NCBI GenBank assembly: GCA_022605955.1
Contig: JAKCOZ010000005.1
Location: 43,638,950 to 43,702,949 of the forward strand
Length of the DNA: 64,000 bases
Direction of reading: 5' to 3'
Origin: Rallus limicola
Lineage: Eukaryota; Chordata; Aves; Gruiformes; Rallidae
In this document: positions 13,506 through 27,600 of the stretch, one piece after another
Layout of the letters: each line of letters starts with the position of its first letter
Position numbering within the stretch: the first letter of the stretch is position 1
Notes under the pieces: generated by a model
Databases searched by the model: none
Seen by the model: the letters and a program-made list of their open reading frames with translations, nothing else
What the model was told of the DNA's origin: nothing
Program-made: the position numbers and the translations under genes

Positions 13506-13955
13506 AACAAAACTACACAAAAGGTTTTCTTTTCAGTAGCTTGCACTTAACCCACTAACTCCCACACTTACTAAAAACACATCCAGGATTTAATTGACAT
13601 GAGGATGGTTCTGTGCCAAAAACTATTCTTAAAATATAGGTTCCAGTTGCTAACTTGTAGAATCATAGGAGGCAATAAACCAATATTATAATGTCTTTAA
13701 TCTGCCTTATGGCAAGGCACATCAGGCTAGAATTTCTTTGAATAGAAAACTGTGCTATATTTTTACTAGCTCTCTCAATAGGTACCCTCTTTTTATGAGA
13801 CCTGTAAACAACCTTTATATTCAGAGGATGGTGTTTCTGCCTATTTAAAGATTTCCCCCTTTTTTAAAAAACCCTATTTTTTTATAAATAGGAATTAAAA
13901 AAAACAAAACACATTAAACAAAGAGCTAAATTTATCACTGCCTGTTTTTTTCTGT

Positions 13956-14055
13956 NNNNNNNNNNNNNNNNNNNNNNNNNNNNNNNNNNNNNNNNNNNNN
14001 NNNNNNNNNNNNNNNNNNNNNNNNNNNNNNNNNNNNNNNNNNNNNNNNNNNNNNN
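13956..14055. other. Assembly gap of exactly 100 N
   Basis: 100 consecutive N is a placeholder of unknown true length. A pentanucleotide repeat borders its right side, which probably caused the break. Apparent open frames crossing the N run are artefacts. Confidence 0.99.
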
Positions 14056-14105
14056 AGGAAAGGAAAGGAAAGGAAAGGAAAGGAAAGGAAAGGAAAGGAA
14101 AAGAA
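14056..14105. repeat. (AGGAA)n microsatellite at the gap edge
   Basis: About ten tandem copies of AGGAA run directly out of the N gap, ending in AAGAAATTTT. The true array is likely longer and hidden by the gap. Confidence 0.97.
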
Positions 14106-16484
14106 ATTTTAACATGTACTGGTCTAAGTTCTGATTCTAGTGAGTTTGACATCAGTATATGTTTCATTGGAGCTGCTTCTCCAGTTACATGATGCAATAA
14201 CCCAGTTCAGTCCCTGGTCAAGACACTAACTTATCTGTAGGCTGATACAAAAATACACAAGGGTACAAAACCTGCAAACCACACTTTTGCATGCCAGCCA
14301 GCTCTATAATACCTGCTAACCAACAGAATACAGAAAAGAGCCACTGAAGTTCTCAGATCACTTTGCTGCTTGGCAGAGAGTGAAATAAACTCAAGTGCAA
14401 GTCTTCGCAGCCAACCTCTTCTTTCTCAGAGCACAGCATCTCCCGGTCAACGTCTGACTTGACTACATCCATGGGCCTCAGAAAAATTAAGGGGAAGCTG
14501 GGACTGAGTACCTACTTGAAGTCTCACACAGACTGTTGAAAGGACTGTACTAACCCAGATGTCAGACCCCAGCCTAGGACCACAGGTTATGTCCTGACAG
14601 GAAAGTTACACTGGAACCACAAGCTATCAGAGGAATCTAGAGCACCTAACCATAAAACAACACAGAAATCCCACCTTCTCTGGAGGGACAGCTGTAACCT
14701 GAAGCTGACTGGACTTGATGTTGCAGTCTGAAGGTGTAGATCCCTCTAGTGAACAGTTTATAGCCCTTTCTGGTGTGAAACCTCTCTCCTGGGTCATTGT
14801 TCTGTCTTTCATTGGTAATGACTTGCAAGTAGTGGAAAACAGGGAACTATGGATTAGAAATTTTCCTAAGGATCTCCAAAACAATTTGCTTTGCCACAAC
14901 TGGATTCATTCCCCTTACATTCCTCCGCAGACAAAAACCTCTCTCTCCAGTAACTCCCTTGCAGAAAGCCAATGAAAGGCTGGTTACTGCAAACAAATAA
15001 GAGCATGTGGGATCTTATCAAGCTTTCAGAGCACTTTTAATTATGGGCTTATTATTTCCAGGGGCTTCCATTTATAAGGGATGTTCTCTGGTTATATAAT
15101 TTACCACCAGACATTGCTGCTTTCTTACTGGAAAATTAACTTCACCAAGAAAACTAAAAAGAACATCTATATGAGTACTTAGGGAAACACCATTCCCTTA
15201 TTTAACAGTCCTGTATGTACTTTTCTTGATAGGGAAAAAAAAACCCAACCAAACCAAACTCTTTTAGTTATACCATTCTAATGTCACATAAGAATATTTA
15301 AATTTTCCCTGCTGGATGCAAACCTGTGGTAAGTGATATATTTTTCTTTATTTTGATGTGCATATGTAACTGCTTGGAGTAGTAACAGAGCATGCTTCAA
15401 GCCTGTTATTTAAACCTGCCTGCTTCCAGCATTCATCAGAAGTGGAAAGCACCAAATTGAATTCGAGTAATTCCTGTAGAGGGATTACTCAGAATTCCAT
15501 TAGACTGTGACTGCTTGTCCAAAAGGTGGATTCTGGGCATCAAGATTTCCTTTCTTCTTTGGATTTGGCAGCATCATACATGCAACAGATTGATAATTTT
15601 CCCTGATCTCCTCGCCACCCCCAACTTTTTTTTTTGGCTTCTTGGCATCTCTTATTAAAAGTACTCTACCCATTTATTAACTTATAAAAAATGACAATTA
15701 TTTTTGGACAGAACTGGTACAAAGTGCTGGAAAGCTGGTAATCTGAACTTCCCAAGTGGAATAAAATTTACAGACAGAAATTGCTGTTATGGGACATAAT
15801 AAGGAGAATGGTTTCGATGTGAAGTTATTTTTATTTTCATAATGTGCCACCAGGTGCTCTATGGTCTGTTTCATGGGGTACACATTACTGAACTCACTCT
15901 TGGGAAGTAATGACAAAGAAAACTCTAAAATATTCAAAGAAACTGTTCTGGAGGGGTTCCACAAAGGCTCAGGAGTCTATTCATCTGTCTCCTATTTAAA
16001 ATATCTTTTTATTCTATCCCCAAATGTAACACTACTGGCACACTTCCTCGAATAGTTCATCCACTCAGCTACTTTATAAGCACAACTGGTCTTACATGAT
16101 TATGGTCTAGAGAAAGAGGTTTCTCTGTCTTTTCTCATCAGACCCTCTAAACATCCTAAAATAAACCTTCAACAATCAGTCTATTTATATCCTTAATGAC
16201 TACCAGAATTTTTTCTACTGTCTGATGTGTCATATCATTGAAGAACAGTAAAAGTTGACACACCTTCTCTACCCTCCCCAAACAAAAAACGACATATCTC
16301 AGGTCCTTGGTTGCCTGCTTGCCTGAGGCCCAGTAGAAATATTGCCTTGCTTCTGAAAATGGCAGCTGCACACTAGAAAGTATTTAGGACTACTCGTCTG
16401 TTCTGGCTTTTCTCTGAAAAAAGGTATCTGCATGGTATATTGTCCTAAGCAGCTGATCTTCCATCTGACGTTTCTACCCAAAAG

Positions 16485-16551
16485 TTCTTTTCCCTTTATC
16501 CTTATGAATTCTTTCCCCTTTATCCTTATGAATTCTTTTCCCTTTATCCTT
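16485..16551. repeat. 24-bp tandem repeat, about 2.7 copies
   Basis: The unit TTCTTTTCCCTTTATCCTTA+TGAA starts at 16485, 16509 and 16533; copies differ at one T/C position. The unit is a multiple of three, so a plus-strand frame stays open through it, but nothing suggests a gene. Confidence 0.93.
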
Positions 16552-19500
16552 TCCTTCCTGGTGCCACCTACAGAAGCAAGGTCACCTAAGTGGGAGGTCC
16601 ATTTAATTTATTATTCAAACATTTAGAGAGGTACAGGTTCAGTTTTGATATTTTGGTGAGCCAACAGTCACACCACTTTATTGAAAGTACAAACATTTTA
16701 ATAGTCAATATTTAGCCCCTCGAAATGTAATCCCAGTAATTTTTCAGTGTTCCTTATTGCTTTAATTTTCTGTCGCCATTTAGCCCCCAATACTAAAGGT
16801 TTCTGGATTACAAATTACCTGAAAACCACAACATTTAATGACATTAGATTAAACTTACTAGAATTTTTTTCCCTTGCAAAGCTAAACATAGTATAAATTC
16901 TTTTTAAAAAAGAATTTTATTGCACATTTTATGCTTTGAGAAGCACTGAAAGTACATGGTTTCCACCAAGCACACGTGACTCAAAGGAATAAAAACTGCA
17001 GTTAGGCTTGTAAAAAGCATATTATTTTTAAAGCCCTAACCCAATGTAGCGGAAAAGTCTTGTATGTCTTTACCTCTTTTATAGGAGAATATTAAGTGCA
17101 ACCCCAACCCTTTATAACAATGTATCATCTGTTTCAAATTGGAAGGAAATCAAGTCTCTAATATGGTAAAATAACATATAAGTTAATTTTCTAATTGAAC
17201 TCTCTGGTCTTGGACTGCGTGCAATAAACCTTGACAATCTGAGACCCAGGCAATCTCTGGTATTTTGGAGAATGGCTTGAATGTTACTAATTATATATAG
17301 TTGACTATTTCTACCAGTAAAAAGGAAGAGCAATTGCCTGCACACTCAACATTGAGTGCAAAGCAACAAGCTAATGCCATATTATTGCTGAGAGCCGAAA
17401 CCCACAATATTCAGGAAATTCTGAGTTCTGGTTCTCATACAGCTCAGCAGCACCCTCCTGTGCAGCATTGCAAACCAATGGAAAACTCACCATTAACTTA
17501 TGCACAGGACAGGATTTTTCAGACACTTGCAGAGCTTTGGGTATCCCCCATCTCCCCCCAGACAGTGTTAATGACAAAACACAGTAGTATTTGCATGCTT
17601 GTGAGCCAGTGAGATTTTGAATGACATTCTAGAAAGGAAAAATTTCACACCACTGATTTTATTTGTGGAGTTATATGGTAGGTCTTCAAAGTCCATTCTC
17701 CTGAGCAACAACGATGTGTGCAACACCTTTCCCTGTCTCTGGCTGCTTTATTGCAAATACGTGCAATAGGTTAAGATGCACAGGCACTGCACAGCACAGA
17801 CTACGCCCCAACACTATGCACAAACACTAGAGAGCATACAGCTTAGTAGGTTTGAGATCTCCGATGTTCACACTCCAAAAGTCCCTCCAAAGGTAAAGCT
17901 TGCAGGCACTCAGCATATCTGACAAATAGGACTATGGTGTTCAAGGTATACAAGGAGGAAGAAAGCTATACTCCTTGCTGAAAGATCATTCCCTATCCAC
18001 TTGAGACCCACCCAAGGTGGAAAATACATGATTTCGCCTGATGATCTCCTCTGTTTGAAGAGACAGCTACCAGCAAAAGTAGCCCTGGCAGGCTGTACCA
18101 TGGAGGTACCGTGGAATTAATCCTGTAACTGCTGAATAGCTATCATCAGTTAGGAGGGAAACCATATTTCATATTCAACACAGGAAAGATAATACAGGAA
18201 TGCATGTGTGTGTTAGTTTATGTAGAGATGAAAAAGAAAAAAATAAGAAATTTTATTTTTCCTCTAGCAGTAGAGGAAAGGCCTCTTGTTTGATAGACGG
18301 TGGCCAAGTATGCTGTTACCACTTATAAGTCCCCCAGTTAGCAGGAAAGTTCTCATTAATATTGTATATATATATTGGCTCACAGTGGGCTTACTGTAGC
18401 CCAAATTTAGAAGGGAAGAATTTTTTTTCCCTGAGATCAGTAATCTTTGGTTACATCATGGCCAAGGTTTATTCCCAGTTTCCGTTCCAGCATCAATCTA
18501 AGAAATCCCGGCTTCAATGGTGGGTTTAAACAAGCTTCAGGCATGAAAAGAATGCCTTTATTAAAATATGAATATGTAGGCTTGTAATCTGTGCAACTTG
18601 GTTTTCCAAAACAAAGTTTATTTTTTCTCTACAAAAATGAGACAGTCCAAGAATTAGTCCAGAAAAATATGAAAAAGTTCACTGATACAGCTGGTAATCT
18701 GCTCCATTCATCTGAGGTGCCTATTGCAGTGCAAAACCATTACCTATATCTTGCAAAAGCTGTAGACAGCATCTATTTCTTTTTCATCCAAATAAGGAAA
18801 AAACAGTAGGTTTTTGCACTGAAAAATAAAACCTTCTTGGTAAGTTCTCTTAGAATAGGTCTCCAGAAACCATCTTAACTTCTTGCATAGCTGTGTAACA
18901 ATGAAGTGTAATTCTATCTGGACAGGCAAGTAGAAATACCCTTTAAAAGGGGAAAAGAAAAAATAAAGAAGAGTCTTTCTTAGCACATGGCCCTGCTGAG
19001 CTCAACTAACCCATGGGTTTACTCAGTAGATGGAAGAAATTGATAGTCGGGACAGTCCAGACTGAGCCTTGATGTGCACAGAGGAGCATTAATCCACAGT
19101 GGAAGCTTCAGAAACAAAGTGTGTGGGAGAAAATGGACACCTGACACATGTGTGAACATTTTCTGTGGGCACTATGCATTCAGAGATTTGTACCTCTTAG
19201 TCAATGAGGATATTCATGAGTTAATTTTCCAGGTCTTCGCTCATTTGGTTCTCCCCTCTCAGTCACAGTTTACCACTGGGATTTACTTAATAGGCGTTGA
19301 GAGATATACTCCACTGGCAAGCAAATAGTATAAGGTGTTTGAATAAACAGCTCTAGTGCGCATTCCTTGTGCAAAAAAATTAATAGGTGAGAAACAACTC
19401 CAGTCAAATTGGACTTTAAACCCCTTCCCCTTGGAATGTGTGGCTTTAAATACCTGGTCACAAATGCAAAAAAATCCCTGACATTTCAATATCACAAGCT

Positions 19501-20719
19501 CAACCTGAGCCTGGAAGTTACCAGCCAGGTAACTTCTCAAGGTCTCTTCCATCGTTACTCTTCGTGATCCATTAAAACAACAGACTCTGTGTTGGGCTGA
19601 GTAGATGTTCTCATAACATTGAAACAGGTCTCAACTAACAAGGAAAGTTAGCCAGGAAAATATAAGGCCTCCTACGTAGTTCAATCCCTGCCAAAACAGA
19701 AGGCAGAAGAACAGAGAAGTGAATTGACAAAAGCAGGAAGAAGGGCCCCATAACCTCACTAACTCAAGGAACTTCTGGTCCGATGATTGAGGTTATCAAG
19801 TCTTCATCTGCTGAACCTACATGTGTACTGGCTGAGTGCTGTGTATGCACCTGGCAAACATGCATGATCAAGATAGCCTCAAATGTGCAGTGTTCCATCG
19901 TCCATGGATTTAAATCCTGAATAGAAGTCCACTTTTTCTCCTTCCCCCCTCCAGAATTCAACACCACAAATTGTGGTCCTCCCCTCAAATTCTGAAGTAG
20001 CTGTGTTAAGTCTGACACAGACGGATAGGGCAGCACAGAGCTCTGTACTGATGTTGCTGTCTTTACTAAAAAAAAATAGGTAATTGTAGCCTACTACTGC
20101 CAACCCATTATTCTTAACAACCAACACAAGTAGCACCCCTGTTTTTCAGAATAGTCAAGAGAATTGCCACACACACCCCAAAAAAACCCCACAGTGACAG
20201 AAAGCACAAGAGTACAAATATTAAAGTGCTGCAATAAAGAACTTAAAGCCGATTTGCACCATATTATTTTTAGCCTTACAGGTTTCACCAGCCTCACAAA
20301 AGGGCTTGAGATGCTCAGAAAGAAGGGTCTTTTTTCCAAACCCAAAAACTTTCTCAAGTTACAAAGATATCACAGAACTACCTGTTCCAGTGTCCACTGT
20401 AAAGGGCACCTATGCCAACCTCTGTTTTGTTGTTAAAAGGGTAATTTTGTCTCCAGTATCATACCTGGACCATCACAAGAGTCAGATGTGCTCATGAAAT
20501 TGTTACTCTCCTCTGCAGCTTCTCTCTAAGAGGAGCAGTAGGGACCGCAAAAAGATACACAGTCAAGTTTGTTCATCTTCAAGCAGCAACAGCACTGGAT
20601 GACTGATCTTCTGGCTCTACCTTAACAATCCTTTTACATCTAGTAATCATCAACATGGCCACAATAATGATGTAGTGCTAAATTTATCAGAGCACAACAT
20701 TCAGAAAGGTAGAGAACTT

Positions 20720-20785
20720 CCATAGAAATGTATAGTTGGAAGAAGATAAGAAAGTGCTACATGGCCTAATGTCCTGAACCCCTGG
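20720..20785 (-). mobile_element. Possible decayed CR1 3' end
   Basis: The plus strand reads CATAGAAATGTATAGTTGGA then AGAAAGTGCTACATGGCCTA and CTGAACCCCTGG, similar to the reverse complement of a CR1 3' end (ATAGAAT...GTTGGAAGGGACC...GTCCAACCCC). Divergence is high. Confidence 0.3.
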
Positions 20786-23700
20786 AAAAAAAACCTTCTG
20801 TCTAATTCTCTCTATTCTGAGAGGTCATTTATCTCTGCATGAGGATTATTTTCTTGGTTTTGCTAATGGGAGAACCCAGATCTGATCCTGTAATACTCAT
20901 GGTTGCAAATACAGATAAAGTTGGGTTGTGCTAAACTGAAAGGACAAAGCAGTCTAGGGGCAGAGCCAACTGTAATGCACACCAGTCACGACCTTCAGTG
21001 GAGAAATGCTGCAGTTCAGGAGATCAACTGGAGTTTAAAATTTTATTGCATGAGATTTTCTTTAAAAGCCATGTTTGACTTTATGATTTCTCTTCAGTGA
21101 CAAGCTTAATATCTATACTAAGACTGCTGTAGCATAACCATATACAGAAAAGTGAATTTTGAATGTGCTTTCAATGAAAAGCAATTTACAAGGCATCTTG
21201 GGGCGAATCTTCGGTGAGCTGTACAGAGTATTAGCCACCTGACTTGCATTAGCATCAATAAGAAACGGCAGTTAAATCTCTGCACACTGAGCTAAAAAAT
21301 CTATCTGCTTGTATTGAATCATTGCATTTTAAATATGACTTCATAACAAAACAAAACAAAAAAAAATGCCGTTACTGGAAATATGAAAGTGCACAGTGGT
21401 TGCAAGTGATCTGAACTGAAAGGATCTTGTAGCTACTTTGAGTATTAGATATGTATGGATAAAGAGGTGTGCTTAGATTAATGTACAACAGTGGCAGGCC
21501 TAAATATCCATCAGCAGTAACCTCCACTGTTTGCATGCTCTGTGAGAATACTGATATAAATAATTTTTGACCATGCAGTAGACCCCAGACAGGACTGAAA
21601 GTGCCCCTGGTTGTTGTAGCTGGTATTCTGCAGTGACACCTCATTTATTCCAGAAGAGCATGACTGCACTGTCTGCAACCTAAAACCACATTCAGACTAC
21701 CCTTTTCAAAGCTGCACCATGAACAATATTTACAAGCTATGGGTATTTTATAAAAAAAAAGAACTAAAATGTGTAGAGCCCATGTTTCCCAGTGTGACTT
21801 TTTTTTCACATTGTAATAGACAAGTAGAACTTATGAAATCAATATTTAAAAGCCATTATTTATCAAAAATTGTATAGAGAGTGCTATTGAAATCATTTTC
21901 CCTAAAATCTTAGGTCTGAATTTCAGCAATTAGAGGAAGTGGGGAAATATGTTTCTCCAACATAATGCTTTTCCACCCCAATCAGGTATTCTCTAGACCT
22001 GTGATGGTGAAATGGAATGGCTTTAACTTTTATACACATGTTCACCACTGAACTCTCCAAGTGACATCATGAGTAGAACATGGGCCTTATGATTCTCACC
22101 TTTTAACAAAATATCGAGGTTAGATTATCCTAAAGATTTTGAGACTTTCTTAACTGATAGATGACATCACTCACCAAGCAACTCAAAATTAGCACATTTT
22201 GAACTGAAATCCAATCAATATATTGAAGGACTTGTCAGAATACCATTCATAGTGGGAAATCAGACTTTGTAAGACACGCTCAATTAGTAACTTTTCATTT
22301 TTCTGTCACAGGCTCAGTCTATTTTCCTGGATTTCAAAGGACAAAGATGTACAACACAATCAAAGAGACTAAATCTATTGTTAAACTTAGATTTTTCTGT
22401 TATTTATGCTTACTTACCTTTTTAGTTTGGAACAGGAAATAAATTCTGACCTTCTTTATGATCAGCTCACATAATAATTGCTCATTTGTGTGTAATAATG
22501 GGAGAGGTCTGGAATATCCAAGATAAGGCAAAAAAGAATGAAGCATATAACAAGACAATATGGAAAAGAACAACTCTATTGACTGCAAAACACAGTTGAC
22601 TGAGATCACATATGACAAAATGCTTGGGAAAACTGAAACCAGCTCATGAGAAAGCAGTTCGGCTATCACTCAGCACATCCTGGCCATTCCACAATTTAAC
22701 TAATCTGCCGGCAGATTATAATTAATTAACTGTATTTTCATTTTTTGGCAATAACATGTGTTGCACATATAGTTATAACTGGAGCAAAAAGGAAGCATCA
22801 CCCCCAACTTCCCTATATATAGGATGCTATTTAAAGTGCAGGAGTAGTTCTTCTATTTCTTCTGTTCCATATTCATATTATGATAAGCATGTGAACATTT
22901 ATGTATACTATAGAAATGTAGTGCCCTCATCTTGCTTCTCACCACCTGAACATGAGAAACATCATCATGTGTAAGCTGAGAGATGTGATACCCATGTGAG
23001 TCTAAAGCCATCTTCAATAGAAAGCCAAGGTAGAAATATACACAACAGTCCTCACACACTCTAAATGAAGTTCTTTTTACCTCCTGTCAGTGTTATGAGA
23101 CTGAAAGACAGGATTTTCCAAACAAAGCAGAAGAGAAATTAAGGTACACTTGTTTTATCCAACCATTAGGACATTCCAGCATGAAGCTGCTAAAGACACA
23201 GCTTTGCTCCCTTCAGCAACACTCTTTTAATGTCTCCTGAGCCTTGACGACAGCACCCCACAGTGGATGGCTGCTATGAAACCAGGACTTAGAGGTGGCA
23301 AACTGAAGTAAACATTTTCCCACCTGGTGTTGTATCTACACTATGCCTTCAAGCACGTACCAAACTTTTCTGATTATATTTAATTAAAGCTTGACATCCA
23401 TGCACCGTATAATTGCAGTACCTCAAAACATGGAGAACCCCAAGTAGCTTGCTACTGCTCTGACTGTGCTTAAGATCTAGATAGGAGAGTGAAGCAAGAA
23501 TGAGAAGGTACTTGTGCATCTTCTGCCTGAAAAACAGCTTCACAAGTGAAGCATGCATCTTGCTCAGTATTAAGAAATGCAGGCTCACCACCTTATAACA
23601 CTGAACATATTATTTAAATTCGTCATTAAAAGGGCCTATCTAAACAATGACATCACATAAACTATACTTGCTTCCACTGAATTGATAAAGATTATAAATT

Positions 23701-25506
23701 AGTCATCACTGCACACACAGTATTACTACATTTAGCACATTACCCAAATGGCAGTTATTACAGAAAACATGTTTATTTTGGTAACATGTATACCTGTTTC
23801 TCCTATCAAGATATTCATCTGCTGAGTAATTGAAATTAACAACCAATTATCAGAATTATTACTGGGGACATCACAGCTAGACCTTTGTAATGGCTCTAAT
23901 GAAAGCAGCAGCTGCTCTTATAGGGTATTCTGGCTCCACGTCACATGAAGATTATTGCAATACAGCTAGAACCAAGTGTGCTGCAGTATTCCAGTCAAGC
24001 CTCAAAAATGTAAAATGTTACAATTCACTAAAAAGAAAGTGACTCTAAATAATCACCTAGTAAATAACTGTTAAGTCCCAGTGCAACCTTCACCGTAATA
24101 TACCAGATCTGGCATATCAGACTTCAAATAGTAATACTTTTAGGGAAACAAAAGCACTTTATTACCTCTTGTAGATGTGGTGGGTTGTTCAGGGTTTTTT
24201 TCCTCTTCCCTACGGATTTAAGGCCAACTGAAGTCCCTTACACAAGAAAAATTAAAACCTTGTATTATGCATTCTATTAAAATAAATAACAGCTAATTAA
24301 GTGACAGACAGGACATAGTACTAAAATTGTATTGTAAATTAAAATCCCATATGGTATCAGGCTTTCCTTCACACTTGAGCAAGGCTCACTGCGAGAGAAA
24401 AACCTTGCATCCAGCTAGGGGCACCCTGCAAGAACGCTTGACGCACATCAGGCATGCCAAGTGGCAGCCCAGTGACGAGAGGTGGCCTACAACCCAGTTG
24501 TGTCCAGCCTCAACCAGGTCAAGAACATGGCAAGCATGGCTGCATGTTGCCGTTGGGAGAGAGACAGGAACAGGAGAGAGCTTGCAGATTGACTTTGGAA
24601 GGTTTCTAAAACTCAAGTGCATAAACTTGCCTGTATCTGGTCTGCCCAAAATACCTCCTCTGGAATACAGTGGCCCCTATACAAAAGCTGGCTATCCCTG
24701 CTGCACATGGCCAGTGACAGGTCAGCCAAAAGACTGTGGGATCTGTCACAGCATCCTAAAAGTTTTCAAGAGTCTACAATACCAGTTGTGACATGCTGTG
24801 TTACTGCCTCGTGGCCAATCCAAAGGCTTTTGGGTGTAGAAAATTCCAGCCTATATGTGGGGATGTGGGAATTCGCCCACCATTACTTAGCTGTCTGCAC
24901 AACTGCTCTGCAAAAATAACAGTCCTCAAGCTTTGTTAAAAATGTCTCGGGGCTTACTACAGGAAAAACTCTATGCACCATTAGCAGGCCCAACCCAACA
25001 TACATTTCTGCACTTTAAAAAAGCCAGTTAAGTAGATGACTATCAGACTAAGGCAGCACTCTGCTGGCAGAGGGGAGCAGATTACCCCTTTATATGGTGT
25101 TTGCTGAGCCAAACCCAAATCCTCCAGGGAAGAGGGATTGGGACTAGGGTCGATGGGTTAGGTAAAGTGCCTATTTTAACCAAACATAAGCTAGTGTGCT
25201 AACACAAACCACCTAAATTTCCCTACAAGGGTGGGAAAAGCACATATGTTATTTATTTTCAAGTTCCACATTGTAATAATCATTTATCTTCCCAATTTAT
25301 ATGAAGTATAAATTCATATGCAGATTTAACATATCTAATATTTGAGGATGAAGATAGGAAAGTACAGAGGCTAAGAAAGAAATACATTGTGGCTTAGGTA
25401 TATGAAACACAAGGTCAGAAGAGAGTACAAGAGCTGAGATGGCAAGAAGCCAGAAGTTCAGACAGAGCAGACTAGTGACAACCAATGTATGAACAGGTAG
25501 GCACAG

Positions 25507-25578
25507 TAACAAAACAAAACAAAACAAAAACCAAAATAAAATAAAACAAAACAAAAAAAAAACAACAACCAAAACCGA
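25507..25578. repeat. (AAACA)n-type A/C-rich simple repeat
   Basis: AACAAAACAAAACAAAACAA followed by AAATA/AAACA variants and a 10-base A run. On the minus strand this gives a T-rich frame coding Phe/Leu/Val, which is not a gene. A shorter AAACA tract occurs at about 21347-21366. Confidence 0.9.
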
Positions 25579-26944
25579 CAAACAAAACCCACCATATGCC
25601 AACAAGCAGAACTGTGCATTCAGAGGGAGAGAAACAAAAGTAGACTGGCACAACAGAAGGCTTAAACTCAGTCAAGAAACATGTTAGAAATTGCTAAGTA
25701 CCTGGCAGGGTTCCCATATACTTAAAGATGGGGCTACCATGCATGGGCTACCCCTCAAGCCAGACCCCATCTTGTCACCCTCTGCAAGCCCTGCTACAGA
25801 CACTGACTGTTTCCAGCTGCAGCTCTGATGGCCTTAAGACAGCTTGCTTGGGGCCGCCAGGGATCCGGTGTCCAGCTGCAAAGATACAACTGTTGTACTG
25901 AGGCCTCTGTCATGACTGGGCTCTCTAGAATCCAAATTATGAATAAATACTGGAAAAGGCCCATAACAATACTTAATAAAAGAGGTAATGTGTCTGCAAT
26001 GTCTTCTTTCATACAATGCCAGAATTCTAATTGGCAGCAAATCTTTAATTGAGTGGTTTCTTTTTTCTTTCTTTTTTCCCTAGCAGAAATACTCTGAGGC
26101 AATCCAAAAGGATGTTTAATTTAGGTGTTCTCACCTGGCAATATAGAGGCAAATTAATCTGAAAATCTCAAAGCAGCAAGTCAACAGTCTTAACCTCGGT
26201 GACCAAGGCTGGTATTTTTTATTTATTTTATAGCAATTGCATGTGCTGGAACCCTGCACTCTGACTTTGTTATTAGTTTCTGTGACACTGCCTTTCAGTT
26301 CTCGCTGCAGTCTTGTCAATTATGCCCCTTTTTATTTTATGATCCTTCTTTTCACCTCTGCTTGGTGTGCACAACAGTACCACTACTGTTTACAACTTCC
26401 AAACCCACTCTCAGTACCAAGCATCTGAAAGTGTCATCAGTCTGATCCTGTGTCAGTTTACAGGGCTTACTTTCTTGCACACACACAGAGCAGAAATGTC
26501 AATAACAAATACACTCCCAAGCTATAGTAAAAAACCTCCATGATGCCCAAGGGATTTCAACAGTGTACAGCACATAAAGTAGTGCCTATTTCTTTTCTAT
26601 TTAGAGAGTGGGTTTTACAGGGACTTAAAATCATGAAAGAAGCATATCTGCAGTGCAAGGCAAACCCTATAATCTGCTCACCAAGCTAATCCAGTTCCCT
26701 ACTCTCTCTATACTAGGAAGAGTTTCTTGCTAGCAAAACCAGCTGGCAGAAATCCTTCATCTCACATGATCAGTCCTCCTGAAGTCAGCTAGATGACCAG
26801 TATGGGAAAGAACTGGGCCGGGCTGGCCCCACCATATCTTGTCTGAAATGGTCATATATATGGTCTGTTAGCTAGATCAAGAAAGTATTTCATCAGATAA
26901 AGATTATTAAAACCCACATCTGAGGTTTTTCAATATTCTTTGTG

Positions 26945-27600
26945 AGCATCAGCACCTATTTACACCAGTGAAAAGCCAGATTAACTCCAGTTTATAAACA
27001 TGAAAAGATTCTACTTCTATATGTAAAAGAGCTACAATACATTTAAAAGGTTAAAGTGATAATCCTCTGCAGAAAAGAAGAATGCAAACAAATATAAACT
27101 AATCAAGGAACACATGCTGTTTTTCAAAATGTTAATATAAAGATTAATAGCTCTTCTTTGACATACAAAAGCTTTAAGAAACTCTTCATATTAAAACACT
27201 TTGTAAATCACTCTTGGAGAAAAAGCATTCATGGAGCCCATTTAATCAAATTAACTACTACAGAACTTTGATAACATTCAATAAAATCTCATGTGCTTAG
27301 AATTCTCATCACTATTCCTAGGATATATAATTATTTGTGCTGTTTTACACCATTTTGCATTACTGTGGAGCCTTGGGATAGAATTATAAATGGTCAAGAA
27401 GACTGTTCATTCCCCACATGTCTGCTCATCTTGGACCCAGTCCTGGTCCCAGTGAAGTCAAAAGATTCCCAATGAATCTCTGGCAAAATTCCCAGAGACT
27501 ACCCTAGGAGTAAGAACAGAAAGGACTGATGCAAACCCCACTGAAGTTGATGTAGGACTTTCATTCCTTCCTAATAGGCTTTGGATCAGACCCTACCCAC
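26945..27600. repeat. Two short remnants of old amniote interspersed repeats
   Basis: 26954-26993 (CCTATTTACACCAGTG ... TTAACTCCAG) and 27430-27590 (CCCAGTGAAGTCAAAAGATT ... CACTGAAGTTGATG ... GGATCAGACCC) recall motifs that recur in turtle, crocodile and bird DNA. I cannot name the family. Smaller echoes are at about 11449 (CAGAATCAGGTCC) and 62079 (TTTGAAGTCAATAG). The span between the two remnants shows nothing recognisable. Confidence 0.35.

Larger units (their letters stand above)
3711..13955. other. Intergenic, no gene seen
   Basis: No frame longer than about 100 codons and none resembling a protein. Contents are the hairpin at 5277, the CR1 tail at 7251 and diverged repeat copies A and B. 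AT-rich throughout. Confidence 0.65.
14106..25506. other. Intergenic, no gene seen
   Basis: Holds the 24-bp tandem repeat and the possible CR1 end at 20720. A stretch at about 24380-24920 is richer in G+C and has overlapping plus-strand frames of about 155 and 100 codons, but neither resembles a known protein and no splice or promoter signals frame it. Confidence 0.6.

Noticed and set aside
13882..14197. Two open frames running across the N gap
   Set aside because: They exist only because N codons are read as unknown residues next to a simple repeat.
16485..16551. Tandem repeats considered as a CRISPR-like array
   Set aside because: Copies are adjacent without spacers and the genome is a vertebrate's; no array of that kind is expected or present.
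19961..19985. Short palindrome CCACAAATTGTGG
   Set aside because: A 13-base odd palindrome is expected several times in 64 kb and nothing around it supports a function.
25297..25675. Membrane-protein-like frame with long Phe/Leu/Val stretches
   Set aside because: The hydrophobic part is simply the translated complement of the (AAACA)n repeat.
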